Below, piece after piece: positions 1 through 7,118 of a DNA stretch of 38,641 bases (position 1 is the stretch's first letter; each line of letters opens with the position of its first letter). The position numbers and the translations under genes are program-made. The notes under the pieces were generated by a model. The model did no database searches. It had not been told where the DNA came from and saw only the letters and a program-made list of their open reading frames with translations. Source of the stretch: Spartobacteria bacterium UBA6821 (GTDB taxonomy: Bacteria; Verrucomicrobiota; Verrucomicrobiia; Chthoniobacterales; UBA6821); contig DKEN01000033.1 of NCBI GenBank assembly GCA_002452515.1, positions 8,998 through 47,638 on the forward strand, in the 5' to 3' direction.

Positions 1-1248
1 CCCTTTAAACTTTCGGCTTCTGAACTGGGGGCTGCTATCGGTGTTTATTATGTTATTTACTCTCCTTCACAATTATTGGCGGGAAGTTTGCTGGATCGCT
101 TCGGGGCAAAGACAATCTTGGTTCCAGCTTCTCTGATCTGCACGCTGGGCTGTTTTCTGGAGATCCTGGGGCATAATGCCTTCTGGTTGAGTGCGGCCCG
201 TTTCTCTCAGGGACTTGGGTCTGCATTTGCCTTTGTGGGAACCATGTATCTGGCGGCGGAATGGTTTCCAAGATCTAGGCTGGCCATGCTTTCCGGACTG
301 ACAACTTCATTGGGAATGATCGGGGGCATCATGGGAAATTCGGGAATTGCACATCTTGTGGAGAAACTTGGATGGCATGTCTCCCTCATTGCTGCGGGAT
401 TCATTGGTTTGGTGATCACAGGGCTGATGTATCTTGTGATTCCGGGTAAAAGCCGCCATCAGAAAGAACAAGCTGCGTTGCCTGCGTATGCGAAAAGGCC
501 TGGAATCTTCAAGTCCTTATTCATCGTTTATTCTAATCCTCAGAGTTGGTTCACGGGAATTGTGGGAACGGCGCTTTACATGCCTCTTTCCATTCTTGGG
601 GCTCTCTGGGGAATTGAATACATCAGTTCGGTGACCGGAGGGAATAAAGTGGCCGCTGCAGGTGCAGCCACCATGCTCTATGTGGGTTGGCTGATTGGTG
701 GGCCGATTGCAGGATTTGTTTCGGACAAGACCGGTATGCGCCGAAATCTGCTGCTTGGGGCAGGAGTGGCCACGCTGATCACGACGATCTGCGTGGTCTC
801 CATTCATTCGCTCTCTGTGCCAGGAGCCTTTATCCTGATGTTGATGCTTGGATTTGCATCAACATCCCAGGTGGTCTGTTTTGCTACTGCCGTGGAGCAC
901 AATCCAGCTTCGGTCTCGGGCACGGCGATCGCAGCAACCAACATGATGATCATGTTGCTTGGCGGGGCTGGTGAATGGATGTTCGGGTTGCTCCTTGATC
1001 TCTTCTCAGGTGGTGGGCACCACACCTCTTACTCCACGAGTGCGTATCACAAGGCAATCCTCATCCTCCCGATTATCGCCGCCATCGGTGTCGTCGCAGC
1101 CTATTTCCTGACCGAACCAAGCAAAAAGGAGAAGACATCCATTAGTACGGAATCTCCAGTCACTGTGGAGGAGGTCGTCTGGCCAAAATTAACCCTGAAC
1201 CATTGGCTCCACTGGCTCAAAGAGCACTTCCAGGATAGGAAACACTAA
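1..1248 (+). CDS. MFS transporter, 5'-truncated by the window edge
   Basis: The reading frame is open from base 1, so the gene begins upstream of the window; the in-frame TTG at 76 is not the real start. About 415 residues are visible. They contain around ten hydrophobic helices and the MFS loop 2-3 signature as GSLLDRFGAK, with a second copy of the motif (GFVSDKTGMRR) after the central loop. The central cytoplasmic loop is basic and polar (KSRHQKEQ), and the tail is hydrophilic (SKKEKTSISTE). The architecture resembles the anion:cation symporter / hexuronate-type MFS branch, but nothing visible fixes the substrate. Nearby sulfur genes might suggest an organic acid or sulfur compound, which is only a guess. 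It runs convergent with the serine acetyltransferase gene, with 38 bp between stop codons. Confidence 0.9.
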   Translation, partial: PFKLSASELGAAIGVYYVIYSPSQLLAGSLLDRFGAKTILVPASLICTLGCFLEILGHNAFWLSAARFSQGLGSAFAFVGTMYLAAEWFPRSRLAMLSGLTTSLGMIGGIMGNSGIAHLVEKLGWHVSLIAAGFIGLVITGLMYLVIPGKSRHQKEQAALPAYAKRPGIFKSLFIVYSNPQSWFTGIVGTALYMPLSILGALWGIEYISSVTGGNKVAAAGAATMLYVGWLIGGPIAGFVSDKTGMRRNLLLGAGVATLITTICVVSIHSLSVPGAFILMLMLGFASTSQVVCFATAVEHNPASVSGTAIAATNMMIMLLGGAGEWMFGLLLDLFSGGGHHTSYSTSAYHKAILILPIIAAIGVVAAYFLTEPSKKEKTSISTESPVTVEEVVWPKLTLNHWLHWLKEHFQDRKH

Positions 1249-1262
1249 GTGGGTGGTTTCTC

Positions 1263-1295
1263 ATCATCTGATGACCGGCTTCCCGATCAGATGAT
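1263..1295. terminator. Convergent inverted repeat between MFS and cysE genes
   Basis: A 10-bp perfect inverted repeat (ATCATCTGAT, 1263-1272; ATCAGATGAT, 1286-1295) with a 13-nt loop lies between two convergent genes. The right arm overlaps the last codons of the acetyltransferase gene. Neither side carries a clear U-tract, so it may be a weak bidirectional terminator or a transcript-stabilising hairpin. Confidence 0.4.
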
Positions 1296-2171
1296 AAAGT
1301 CTATCTCGTCCTCGTGAAGCTGCACGGTGACCGAGGTTTTTTTAGATCCTTTTTTATCGAGTTTTGTTTGAACCTGCTCCCCTCGTACCAGAAGGGTGTC
1401 GGGAGGAATACTCTTCATCAGAAAGACATTGGCTCCGATCGTGCTTCGGGCACCAATCACGGTGTCACCACCCAAAATAATGCCGTTCGGATAGATGACG
1501 ACATCATCCTGCACCTCAGGATGGCGCTTGAGCCCCTTGATGATCTCCCCATGCTCATCTTTCTGAAAACTGCGCGCACCGAGAGTCACTCCATGATAAA
1601 GCTTCACACGGTCGCCAATCAAGCAGGTCTCACCAATGACCACTCCTGTGCCATGATCGATGAAGAAGTGTGATCCGATCGTTGCCCCGGGATGAATATC
1701 GATGCCCGTTCGGCTATGAGCCCACTCGGTCATCATGCGAGGAAGAAGAGGAACTTCCTCCAGGTATAAAAGGTGAGCCACACGCTGGATGGCGATGGCT
1801 TCTAGTCCCGGATAGGCCAGCACGATTTCCTCCAAGCTCCTAGCGGCAGGGTCTCCGGCATACGCCGCCTCCACGTCGGTTTTTAGCAAGGCCCGCACGG
1901 CAGGAATGCCTGAAAAAAGTCGGTCGGTGATGGCAATAGCTTCCTTCTCCAAGGTCTCTTGGTTCTTTTGGTCCTCTCCCCGGATCTTCAGACTAACAGC
2001 AATTACCGATTCTAACTGATCTGCGATCTGGTCGATAATTTCCTGGGCGGCGATAGGAAGTTCTTCGGAGGAAACTGCCTCTTCAGAAAAGAACCCAGGA
2101 AAGAGCAGGTGGAGGAAATCGTTGCAGAGTATTGCGATCGCCTGTTTGGAAGGAAGATTGGATCGATCCAT
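1287..2171 (-). CDS. cysE: Serine O-acetyltransferase (CysE/EpsC type)
   Basis: Transfers acetyl from acetyl-CoA to L-serine to give O-acetylserine, the carbon acceptor for cysteine synthesis. The C-terminal half is a left-handed beta-helix of hexapeptide repeats, with the family motifs DIHPGATIG, FIDHGTGVVIGET and YHGVTLGA carrying the catalytic His/Asp region. The N-terminal helical domain is long, as in the EpsC-like branch common outside Proteobacteria. I chose ATG 2171 (294 residues) because GGAGGG lies 9 nt upstream, one of the few clear Shine-Dalgarno sites in this window. Upstream in-frame ATG 2240 and TTG 2267 would add up to 32 poorly family-like residues. The gene is separate from the cysNDHI operon but on the same pathway. 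Confidence 0.93.
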   Translation of the reverse strand: MDRSNLPSKQAIAILCNDFLHLLFPGFFSEEAVSSEELPIAAQEIIDQIADQLESVIAVSLKIRGEDQKNQETLEKEAIAITDRLFSGIPAVRALLKTDVEAAYAGDPAARSLEEIVLAYPGLEAIAIQRVAHLLYLEEVPLLPRMMTEWAHSRTGIDIHPGATIGSHFFIDHGTGVVIGETCLIGDRVKLYHGVTLGARSFQKDEHGEIIKGLKRHPEVQDDVVIYPNGIILGGDTVIGARSTIGANVFLMKSIPPDTLLVRGEQVQTKLDKKGSKKTSVTVQLHEDEIDFII

Positions 2172-2322
2172 GTGATTAATCCCTCCGGTATTCCTATAGG
2201 AATCAAGGATTGGACCAAGAAGGTGCGTGCGCTGACTCATTCGCGGAAGGCTAACGTGATTTCGCAATTGGTGCCAGCATTAGCAGGCCACCTAGGCTGA
2301 GAGAGAATAGGTTCTTTTCTCA

Positions 2323-2628
2323 TCATTGGAGTTGGGTTCTGACAAGAGCGCAAAGCTGCAAAACCAATTTGTCTTTCAATCCGTAATAGACAAACTGCCC
2401 CTCTTTATGACGCTCCAGTATGTTGGCATTTGCCAAGAGGGCAAGATGCTTGGAAACGTTTGCCTGAGTTGATCCTGTCATTTCAACAATCTCACTCACG
2501 GTATGGGATTCATGGCACACGGACTCCAGGATCCTGAGTCTCATTGCTTCACCCAGAAGTTTGAAGCGGGCTGCAAGGTGGGATAATTCAGCTTCACTCA
2601 ATCGCGGGGGGCTTTTCGGCTTTGACAT
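2323..2628 (-). CDS. ArsR/SmtB-family repressor, YgaV-like
   Basis: A 101-residue winged-helix regulator. The recognition helix region reads STQANVSKHLALL (about 53-65), followed by the wing EGQFVYYGL (76-84). Typical metal-binding motifs such as ELCVCDL are absent. There are exactly two cysteines, C38 in the helix after the N-terminal arm and C93 near the C-terminal helix, recalling the two redox-sensing cysteines of persulfide-responsive SqrR/BigR/YgaV. Their spacing (55) is shorter than the roughly 66 I recall for SqrR/BigR, so the analogy is tentative. It is divergent from a membrane rhodanese, as ygaV neighbours ygaP in E. coli. Likely role: repressor of the rhodanese gene and itself, responding to reactive sulfur. 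Confidence 0.88.
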   Translation of the reverse strand: MSKPKSPPRLSEAELSHLAARFKLLGEAMRLRILESVCHESHTVSEIVEMTGSTQANVSKHLALLANANILERHKEGQFVYYGLKDKLVLQLCALVRTQLQ

Positions 2629-2673
2629 ATCGCTATATAGTTATACATCTATACATAAGTAATTTTTTGCACC
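2629..2673. promoter_or_regulatory. Divergent arsR/rhodanese promoter-operator region
   Basis: A 45-bp AT-rich spacer between two divergent starts. It holds two direct TATACAT copies (2642-2648 and 2650-2656, 8 bp apart) inside an imperfect palindrome at 2641-2658 (TTAT...ATAA, 12 of 18 positions symmetric). The position and symmetry fit an ArsR-family operator that would block both promoters. Binding is inferred. Confidence 0.5.
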
Positions 2674-3246
2674 ATGCAAACCGAATCCACCATTACGCCA
2701 ATACAGTTGCAGAGCCGCCTTTTGTCTGGTTCCTCCGCCGAACTTCTGGATGTCCGCTCACCCGCTGAATTTGCCTGTGTCCATGTTCCGGGGGCACGTC
2801 TGATGCCGCTAGATGAGCTGGATCCTGCATCCATTTTTCGCGAACGGGGAGAGGGCTCCATACCCCTCTATGTCCTCTGTCAGTCAGGTGGACGTGCGCG
2901 TCAGGCCATTAAAAAACTGCAACATGCCGGAGTCGAGGGATGTGTGCTTGTGGAAGGGGGAACCCAGGCGTGGATCGATGCCGGACTTCCTGTGACTCGC
3001 GGGGAAAGTCGGATCATTCCTCTAATGCGCCAGGTTCAGATCACAATCGGTTTCATTTCCGCCTTGGGCGCGGCACTTGCCCTTACCATCAACCCCAGCT
3101 TTGCCTTCATTCCTCTTCTGACGGGATGCGGACTCCTTTTCGCTGGGATCACCGGTTTCTGCGGACTAGCTCTCTTGCTCGCTAAAATGCCCTGGAATAA
3201 ATCTGTTTTAGGCAAGGCTGCATCCTGCTCTTCCACACAAAGCTAA
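2674..3246 (+). CDS. Membrane-anchored rhodanese (YgaP-like sulfurtransferase)
   Basis: A 190-residue protein with an N-terminal rhodanese domain (about 5-112) and a C-terminal hydrophobic DUF2892-like part with two to three membrane helices (about 118-178). The catalytic loop is CQSGGRA with C69 as the predicted persulfide carrier, preceded by the typical LLDVRSPAEF motif and followed by VLVEGGTQAWIDAGLPV. E. coli YgaP has this same order of rhodanese domain then membrane helices. It would carry sulfane sulfur at the cytoplasmic membrane face, perhaps moving or detoxifying persulfide or thiocyanate. A Cys near the C-terminus (ASCSST) is a possible second thiol. No Shine-Dalgarno precedes ATG 2674. 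It is probably controlled by the divergent ArsR-type repressor. Confidence 0.9.
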   Translation: MQTESTITPIQLQSRLLSGSSAELLDVRSPAEFACVHVPGARLMPLDELDPASIFRERGEGSIPLYVLCQSGGRARQAIKKLQHAGVEGCVLVEGGTQAWIDAGLPVTRGESRIIPLMRQVQITIGFISALGAALALTINPSFAFIPLLTGCGLLFAGITGFCGLALLLAKMPWNKSVLGKAASCSSTQS

Positions 3247-3418
3247 CAAGGATCGCCGCCCACCTGCCGGGGTGAGTGGTTTTCAGCAGCGCTTGGTGTG
3301 GAACTGGATCATGGTATTTTAAATCGCGTCAACAATTGGACGTTGCTGTGTTCAGGTCCGTTCTAACTGTTTGTTAAAGTCTGGTGTTTTCTTGGAGAAG
3401 ATTCTGTCTCTTTGGTGT
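3247..3418. other. Intergenic gap, nothing clear
   Basis: About 170 bp between the rhodanese and DUF2270 genes. I see no convincing ORF, RNA or strong hairpin. A short GC-rich imperfect repeat (CACC...GGTG near 3262-3275) followed by a few T's could be a weak terminator for the rhodanese gene. The promoter of the next gene must lie here. Confidence 0.3.
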
Positions 3419-4129
3419 ATGACTATGGAAGACATGATACCTTCGCAGAGCACCATACTGCCAAATCCGAGCATTAAGGACCCTTGTTATGTGAATGCCA
3501 TGAGCCACCTGTATCGAGGTGAGCTTGGGCGAATCATGATCTGGAGGCAGAGGTTGGATATCACCAGCAACTGGGCGATTACAACAACGACGACCATTGT
3601 TTCCGTATCGTTTGGATTTAAAGAGATGCCTCATCTCATCTTCTTTTTCAACTTGGTCATCGTGCTTGCGATGCTCTGGATAGAGGCCCGTCGTTATCGT
3701 TTTTATGATGCTTTTCGTAGTCGGGTGCGACTCCTTGAGGCTCATTTCATGATCTCAATGATTTCCCAATCGGAAAAACATCTTGAAGGACGATGGAGGG
3801 AAGAACTCTGCGAGGATCTCCTGATCCCCACCTTCAAGATCACGCGATGGGAGGCGCTCGGACGGAGGCTCAAACGGAATTACGCATTCATCATCGCCAT
3901 TATCCTTGTTGCGTGGACAGTGAAGATCTTCATACATGCCACGGAGCCAATCAACTCTCTGGAGTCTTTTTACAAGGCGATGTCGCTGGGACACCTGCCC
4001 GCGTGGATCACCGCCTCGACCTTTGTGGTGACGATCGTTGGTTCTGCTGCACTTATACTCTATGCTAGCAGAAAGAGAATCCTGGAAGAGGGGGATTTCA
4101 GCAGTTATGTGCGAAACCGGGCAAACTAA
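3419..4129 (+). CDS. DUF2270 integral membrane protein
   Basis: Matches the DUF2270 family of predicted membrane proteins by its opening MSHLYRGELGR-x-WRQRLD-x-T-NWA and the later IEARRYRFYDAFRSRVRLLE block. Four hydrophobic helices are visible: two just after the N-terminal motif, one at AFIIAIILVAWTVKIF and one near the C-terminus. Biochemical function is unknown. ATG 3419 is preferred (236 residues); the TTG at 3371 would add 16 unsupported residues, and ATG 3425 or ATG 3434 remain possible. It stands alone on the plus strand and converges on the cys operon. Confidence 0.8.
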   Translation: MTMEDMIPSQSTILPNPSIKDPCYVNAMSHLYRGELGRIMIWRQRLDITSNWAITTTTTIVSVSFGFKEMPHLIFFFNLVIVLAMLWIEARRYRFYDAFRSRVRLLEAHFMISMISQSEKHLEGRWREELCEDLLIPTFKITRWEALGRRLKRNYAFIIAIILVAWTVKIFIHATEPINSLESFYKAMSLGHLPAWITASTFVVTIVGSAALILYASRKRILEEGDFSSYVRNRAN

Positions 4130-4154
4130 ACCCGGAATCAGTGCTTAGTTTTGC
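4121..4154. terminator. Possible bidirectional hairpin between DUF2270 gene and cysN
   Basis: GCAAACTAA (4121-4129) can pair with TTAGTTTTGC (4145-4154) with one bulged base across a 15-nt loop. It sits exactly between the two convergent stop codons. There is no long U-tract on either strand, so termination efficiency is doubtful. Confidence 0.3.
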
Positions 4155-4160
4155 AAACGG

Positions 4161-5483
4161 TCAGATGGCAAAATCCCGATATTCAGGATGGGCGACATCA
4201 ATCGGTTGCATCAGCATTCCAGCCGCAACCGTGGAATTGGTACCAGGTTCGATGAGAATAAAGGAACCGGTTAGGCGATTGGTGGCATAACCGTCGTAAA
4301 TCAAAGGTTTTGCCGTTTTGATGCGAATTTCACCTAGGTCATTCATTGCGAGTTCCGTGATGCCATCCTCCTTGTCGAGCGTGGTGATATTGATCTTGTG
4401 CTCAATGGAAGTGATCACTGACTTGACGGTCTGGTTGGTATGTTTGAGGAGATACTGTTTTCCAGCCACCAAGGGTCTGGGGTTCATCCAGCAGATCTTT
4501 GCATGCAGATCGGACGAGGCTCCGGGCAAATCCTCGGCATCGACGATCATGTCGCCACGGCTGACATCGAGATCATGTTCCAGCACAAGGGTGACAGATT
4601 GAGGACTGAAAGCTTCCTGGAGAGGACCATCCAGCGTCCAGATTTGTTTGATGGTGCTCTTGAAGCCGGAGGGAAGCACCATGACTTTTTGCCCGATACG
4701 GACAACACCACCCGCAATCTGGCCGCTTAGGCCACGGAAATCGTGCAACGAGTGATCGGTGGGGTTGTTGGGTCTATTTACCCACTGCACGGGAAAGCGA
4801 AAATTGCTCAGGTTCGAATCGCTGGCAATATGGACAGTTTCCAGATGCCCGAGCAGTGTCGGGCCGGGATACCACGGCGTCTGTGGGGAGGGGAAGACGA
4901 TATTGTCACCTTTAAGTGCGCTGACCGGAATGAACTTCACATCCTTGATGTCGAGACGGGGTAGAAACTCATCAAACTGATCCTTAATTTCCAGAAATCG
5001 TTCCTCGCTCCAATCAACCAGATCCATCTTGTTGATCGCCACCACAAGGTGAGGGATGCGCAAAAGTGATGCGATGCAGGAATGACGACGGGACTGTTCG
5101 ATCACGCCAAGTCGGGCATCAATGAGGATGATGGAGAGGTTGGCCGTGGAAGCTCCTGTCACCATGTTGCGGGTGTATTGCACATGCCCCGGCGTATCAG
5201 CGATGATGAACTTGCGGTGAGGGGTTGCAAAATAGCGGTAGGCGACATCAATGGTGATGCCTTGCTCTCGTTCGGCACGAAGTCCGTCCGTCAGGTTGGC
5301 GAGATTGATCTGACCTCCTCCGGTAATGTCCGCAGAGCGTTCAAGAGCCTCGATTTGATCCTCCATCAGGGACTTGGAGTCATAGAGAAGCCGTCCAATG
5401 AGTGTCGATTTTCCGTCGTCGACCGAGCCGCAGGTATTAAAGCGGAGAAGGTCGACAAGATGAGGTGTCGTGGCGGTCGTCAT
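4161..5483 (-). CDS. cysN: Sulfate adenylyltransferase GTPase subunit CysN
   Basis: The GTPase subunit that drives ATP sulfurylase (ATP + sulfate to APS + PPi) together with CysD. An EF-Tu-like G domain is visible: P-loop GSVDDGKST, ADTPGH (G3) and NKMD (G4), followed by two beta-barrel domains. At 440 residues it ends after the barrels, so there is no C-terminal APS kinase as in CysNC fusions (about 630 residues). It is the last gene of the minus-strand cysI-cysH-cysD-cysN run, 12 bp after cysD. No Shine-Dalgarno is seen before ATG 5483. Confidence 0.97.
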   Translation of the reverse strand: MTTATTPHLVDLLRFNTCGSVDDGKSTLIGRLLYDSKSLMEDQIEALERSADITGGGQINLANLTDGLRAEREQGITIDVAYRYFATPHRKFIIADTPGHVQYTRNMVTGASTANLSIILIDARLGVIEQSRRHSCIASLLRIPHLVVAINKMDLVDWSEERFLEIKDQFDEFLPRLDIKDVKFIPVSALKGDNIVFPSPQTPWYPGPTLLGHLETVHIASDSNLSNFRFPVQWVNRPNNPTDHSLHDFRGLSGQIAGGVVRIGQKVMVLPSGFKSTIKQIWTLDGPLQEAFSPQSVTLVLEHDLDVSRGDMIVDAEDLPGASSDLHAKICWMNPRPLVAGKQYLLKHTNQTVKSVITSIEHKINITTLDKEDGITELAMNDLGEIRIKTAKPLIYDGYATNRLTGSFILIEPGTNSTVAAGMLMQPIDVAHPEYRDFAI

Positions 5484-5495
5484 ACAAAGTGATGG

Positions 5496-6398
5496 TTAAA
5501 AGTAGCCTGCCTTTTTGCGGTCTTCCATGGCCGCTTCCGAGACGCGATCGTCAGCTCGGGAACCGCGTTCGGTTACTCGAGCGACAGCGATTTCCTCAAT
5601 GATATCATCGTAACTGTTCGCCGGTGATTCGACGCATCCGGTGCTGATGATATCGCCGATGGTGCGCACACGGACGATCATTTCCCGAACTTCCTCGTTC
5701 GCTTTGGCCGGGATCAAATCGGTATCGGGAACCCATTGACCCTGACGGCGGACACAGCGGCGTTTGTGGCTGAAGTAGATCGATGGAACCTCAAGCTTTT
5801 CCCTGCGGATATATTCCCAGACATCCATCTCGGTCCAGTTGGAGAGGGGAAAAACACGCATGTTCTCACCAGGATTGAGTCGACCGTTGTAGAGATTCCA
5901 AATCTCGGGACGTTGGATCTTTGGATCCCATTGTCCGAAACTATCGCGGAAACTGAAAAATCGTTCCTTGGCGCGTGCCTTTTCCTCATCGCGACGGGCT
6001 CCACCGATGCAGCAGTCAAAGCGAAACTCCTCAATGGCGGCCAGCAGGACGGGAATCTGAAGCTGGTTACGGCTGATCTGTCCGGGGGCTTGGACGGCGA
6101 TCCCTTTTTCAAGGGCTTCATCGACGGTACGAATGATCAGTTTGGCGTTTAATTCCCCGGCGCGGCGATCACGGAACTCAAGAAGCTCGGGAAATTCGTG
6201 TCCCGTTGCGACATTCAGAAAAGGCATCGGGATGTCCGAAGGGCGGAAAGCTTTTTCCGCGAGGCGGAGGAGGCAGATTGAATCCTTGCCGCCCGAGAAG
6301 AGAAGTGCAGGGCGTTCAAATTCAGCCGCGACCTCGCGCATGATGTGGATAGCCTCGGTTTCGAGATAATTCAGATGATCAAGATGATAACTTGGCAT
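5496..6398 (-). CDS. cysD: Sulfate adenylyltransferase subunit CysD
   Basis: The catalytic PP-loop (ATP pyrophosphatase) subunit of ATP sulfurylase, which forms APS from ATP and sulfate with CysN. The PP-loop SGGKDS is at about residue 35, with further family blocks IGGARRDEEKARAKER, VFPLSNWTEMDVWEYI and STGCVESPANS. At 300 residues it is the usual length (about 300). It lies 32 bp downstream of cysH and 12 bp upstream of cysN, consistent with one transcript and a stoichiometric complex. Confidence 0.97.
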   Translation of the reverse strand: MPSYHLDHLNYLETEAIHIMREVAAEFERPALLFSGGKDSICLLRLAEKAFRPSDIPMPFLNVATGHEFPELLEFRDRRAGELNAKLIIRTVDEALEKGIAVQAPGQISRNQLQIPVLLAAIEEFRFDCCIGGARRDEEKARAKERFFSFRDSFGQWDPKIQRPEIWNLYNGRLNPGENMRVFPLSNWTEMDVWEYIRREKLEVPSIYFSHKRRCVRRQGQWVPDTDLIPAKANEEVREMIVRVRTIGDIISTGCVESPANSYDDIIEEIAVARVTERGSRADDRVSEAAMEDRKKAGYF

Positions 6399-6430
6399 GA
6401 AATAAAGAGGGATGAGACGAAACGTTTAGA

Positions 6431-7105
6431 CTAGGCAGCGGCAGTAGCTGCCGTGCCACCCCACGTAGCATGGAGCCCGCATTCGCGCTTTTCATCAGCC
6501 TTGGCCGGATCAAAATAATCCCATTCGTTGGGGAGATGATGCTCGGCAAGATAGGCTTCCATTTCAGCATCGCTAAGATAAAAAACCGGGCTGATTTTCA
6601 GTGAATTGAAGTTGGCGTCAGCTGAAACGATGTCGAGTTCGGCACGGTTTGGGTTTTGAACCTTGCGAAGAGCCGTGATCCAGATTGTTGGGGCAAGTTC
6701 GCGCATGCCTCGTTGGAATGGTTCCAGTTTCATGAGAGCGCTGAATTTTTTCAGACCCTCCTCGTTATCAGGGGAGGGAATAGGACCGTCAACGGCATCA
6801 CGATGGGCGCTGGTGATTTTTGGAAGATACGCCTTGAGGTTCAATCCGAGGTGCTTGCGGAGTTCTTCGGCGTGTTTGTAGGTTGCCGGGCGATTATATC
6901 CATGATCAACCCAGAGAACGGGGATGTCAGACTGGGACTGTGTTGCGAGATGAAGGACAACCGCTTCGTAAGGACGGAAATTCGTTGAGACAATCGCCCG
7001 GCCCCGCGCTTGAGAAACTGCCCAGGCGGTGATTTCCAAGGGGGATTTTCCGCGTAGCTCCTTATTCCAGGCGGCGATCTGAGATGCGGTGATTTCCGAA
7101 GACAT
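6431..7105 (-). CDS. cysH: APS/PAPS reductase (CysH), without iron-sulfur cysteines
   Basis: Reduces activated sulfate to sulfite with thioredoxin or glutaredoxin. The fold is PP-loop-like (STNFRPYEAVVLHL, about 40-53; WVDHGY, 65-70). The catalytic KRECGLH motif lies near the C-terminus with C209, which is the only cysteine in the protein. The two Cys pairs that bind [4Fe-4S] in APS reductases are therefore absent, pointing to a PAPS reductase or an Fe-S-free APR-B-like enzyme. I chose ATG 7105 (224 residues), 13 nt after the cysI stop; a longer frame to 7198 would overlap the end of cysI with unrelated sequence. No APS kinase lies in this operon. Confidence 0.94.
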   Translation of the reverse strand: MSSEITASQIAAWNKELRGKSPLEITAWAVSQARGRAIVSTNFRPYEAVVLHLATQSQSDIPVLWVDHGYNRPATYKHAEELRKHLGLNLKAYLPKITSAHRDAVDGPIPSPDNEEGLKKFSALMKLEPFQRGMRELAPTIWITALRKVQNPNRAELDIVSADANFNSLKISPVFYLSDAEMEAYLAEHHLPNEWDYFDPAKADEKRECGLHATWGGTAATAAA

Positions 7106-7118
7106 GGTTTTGTTCTGC

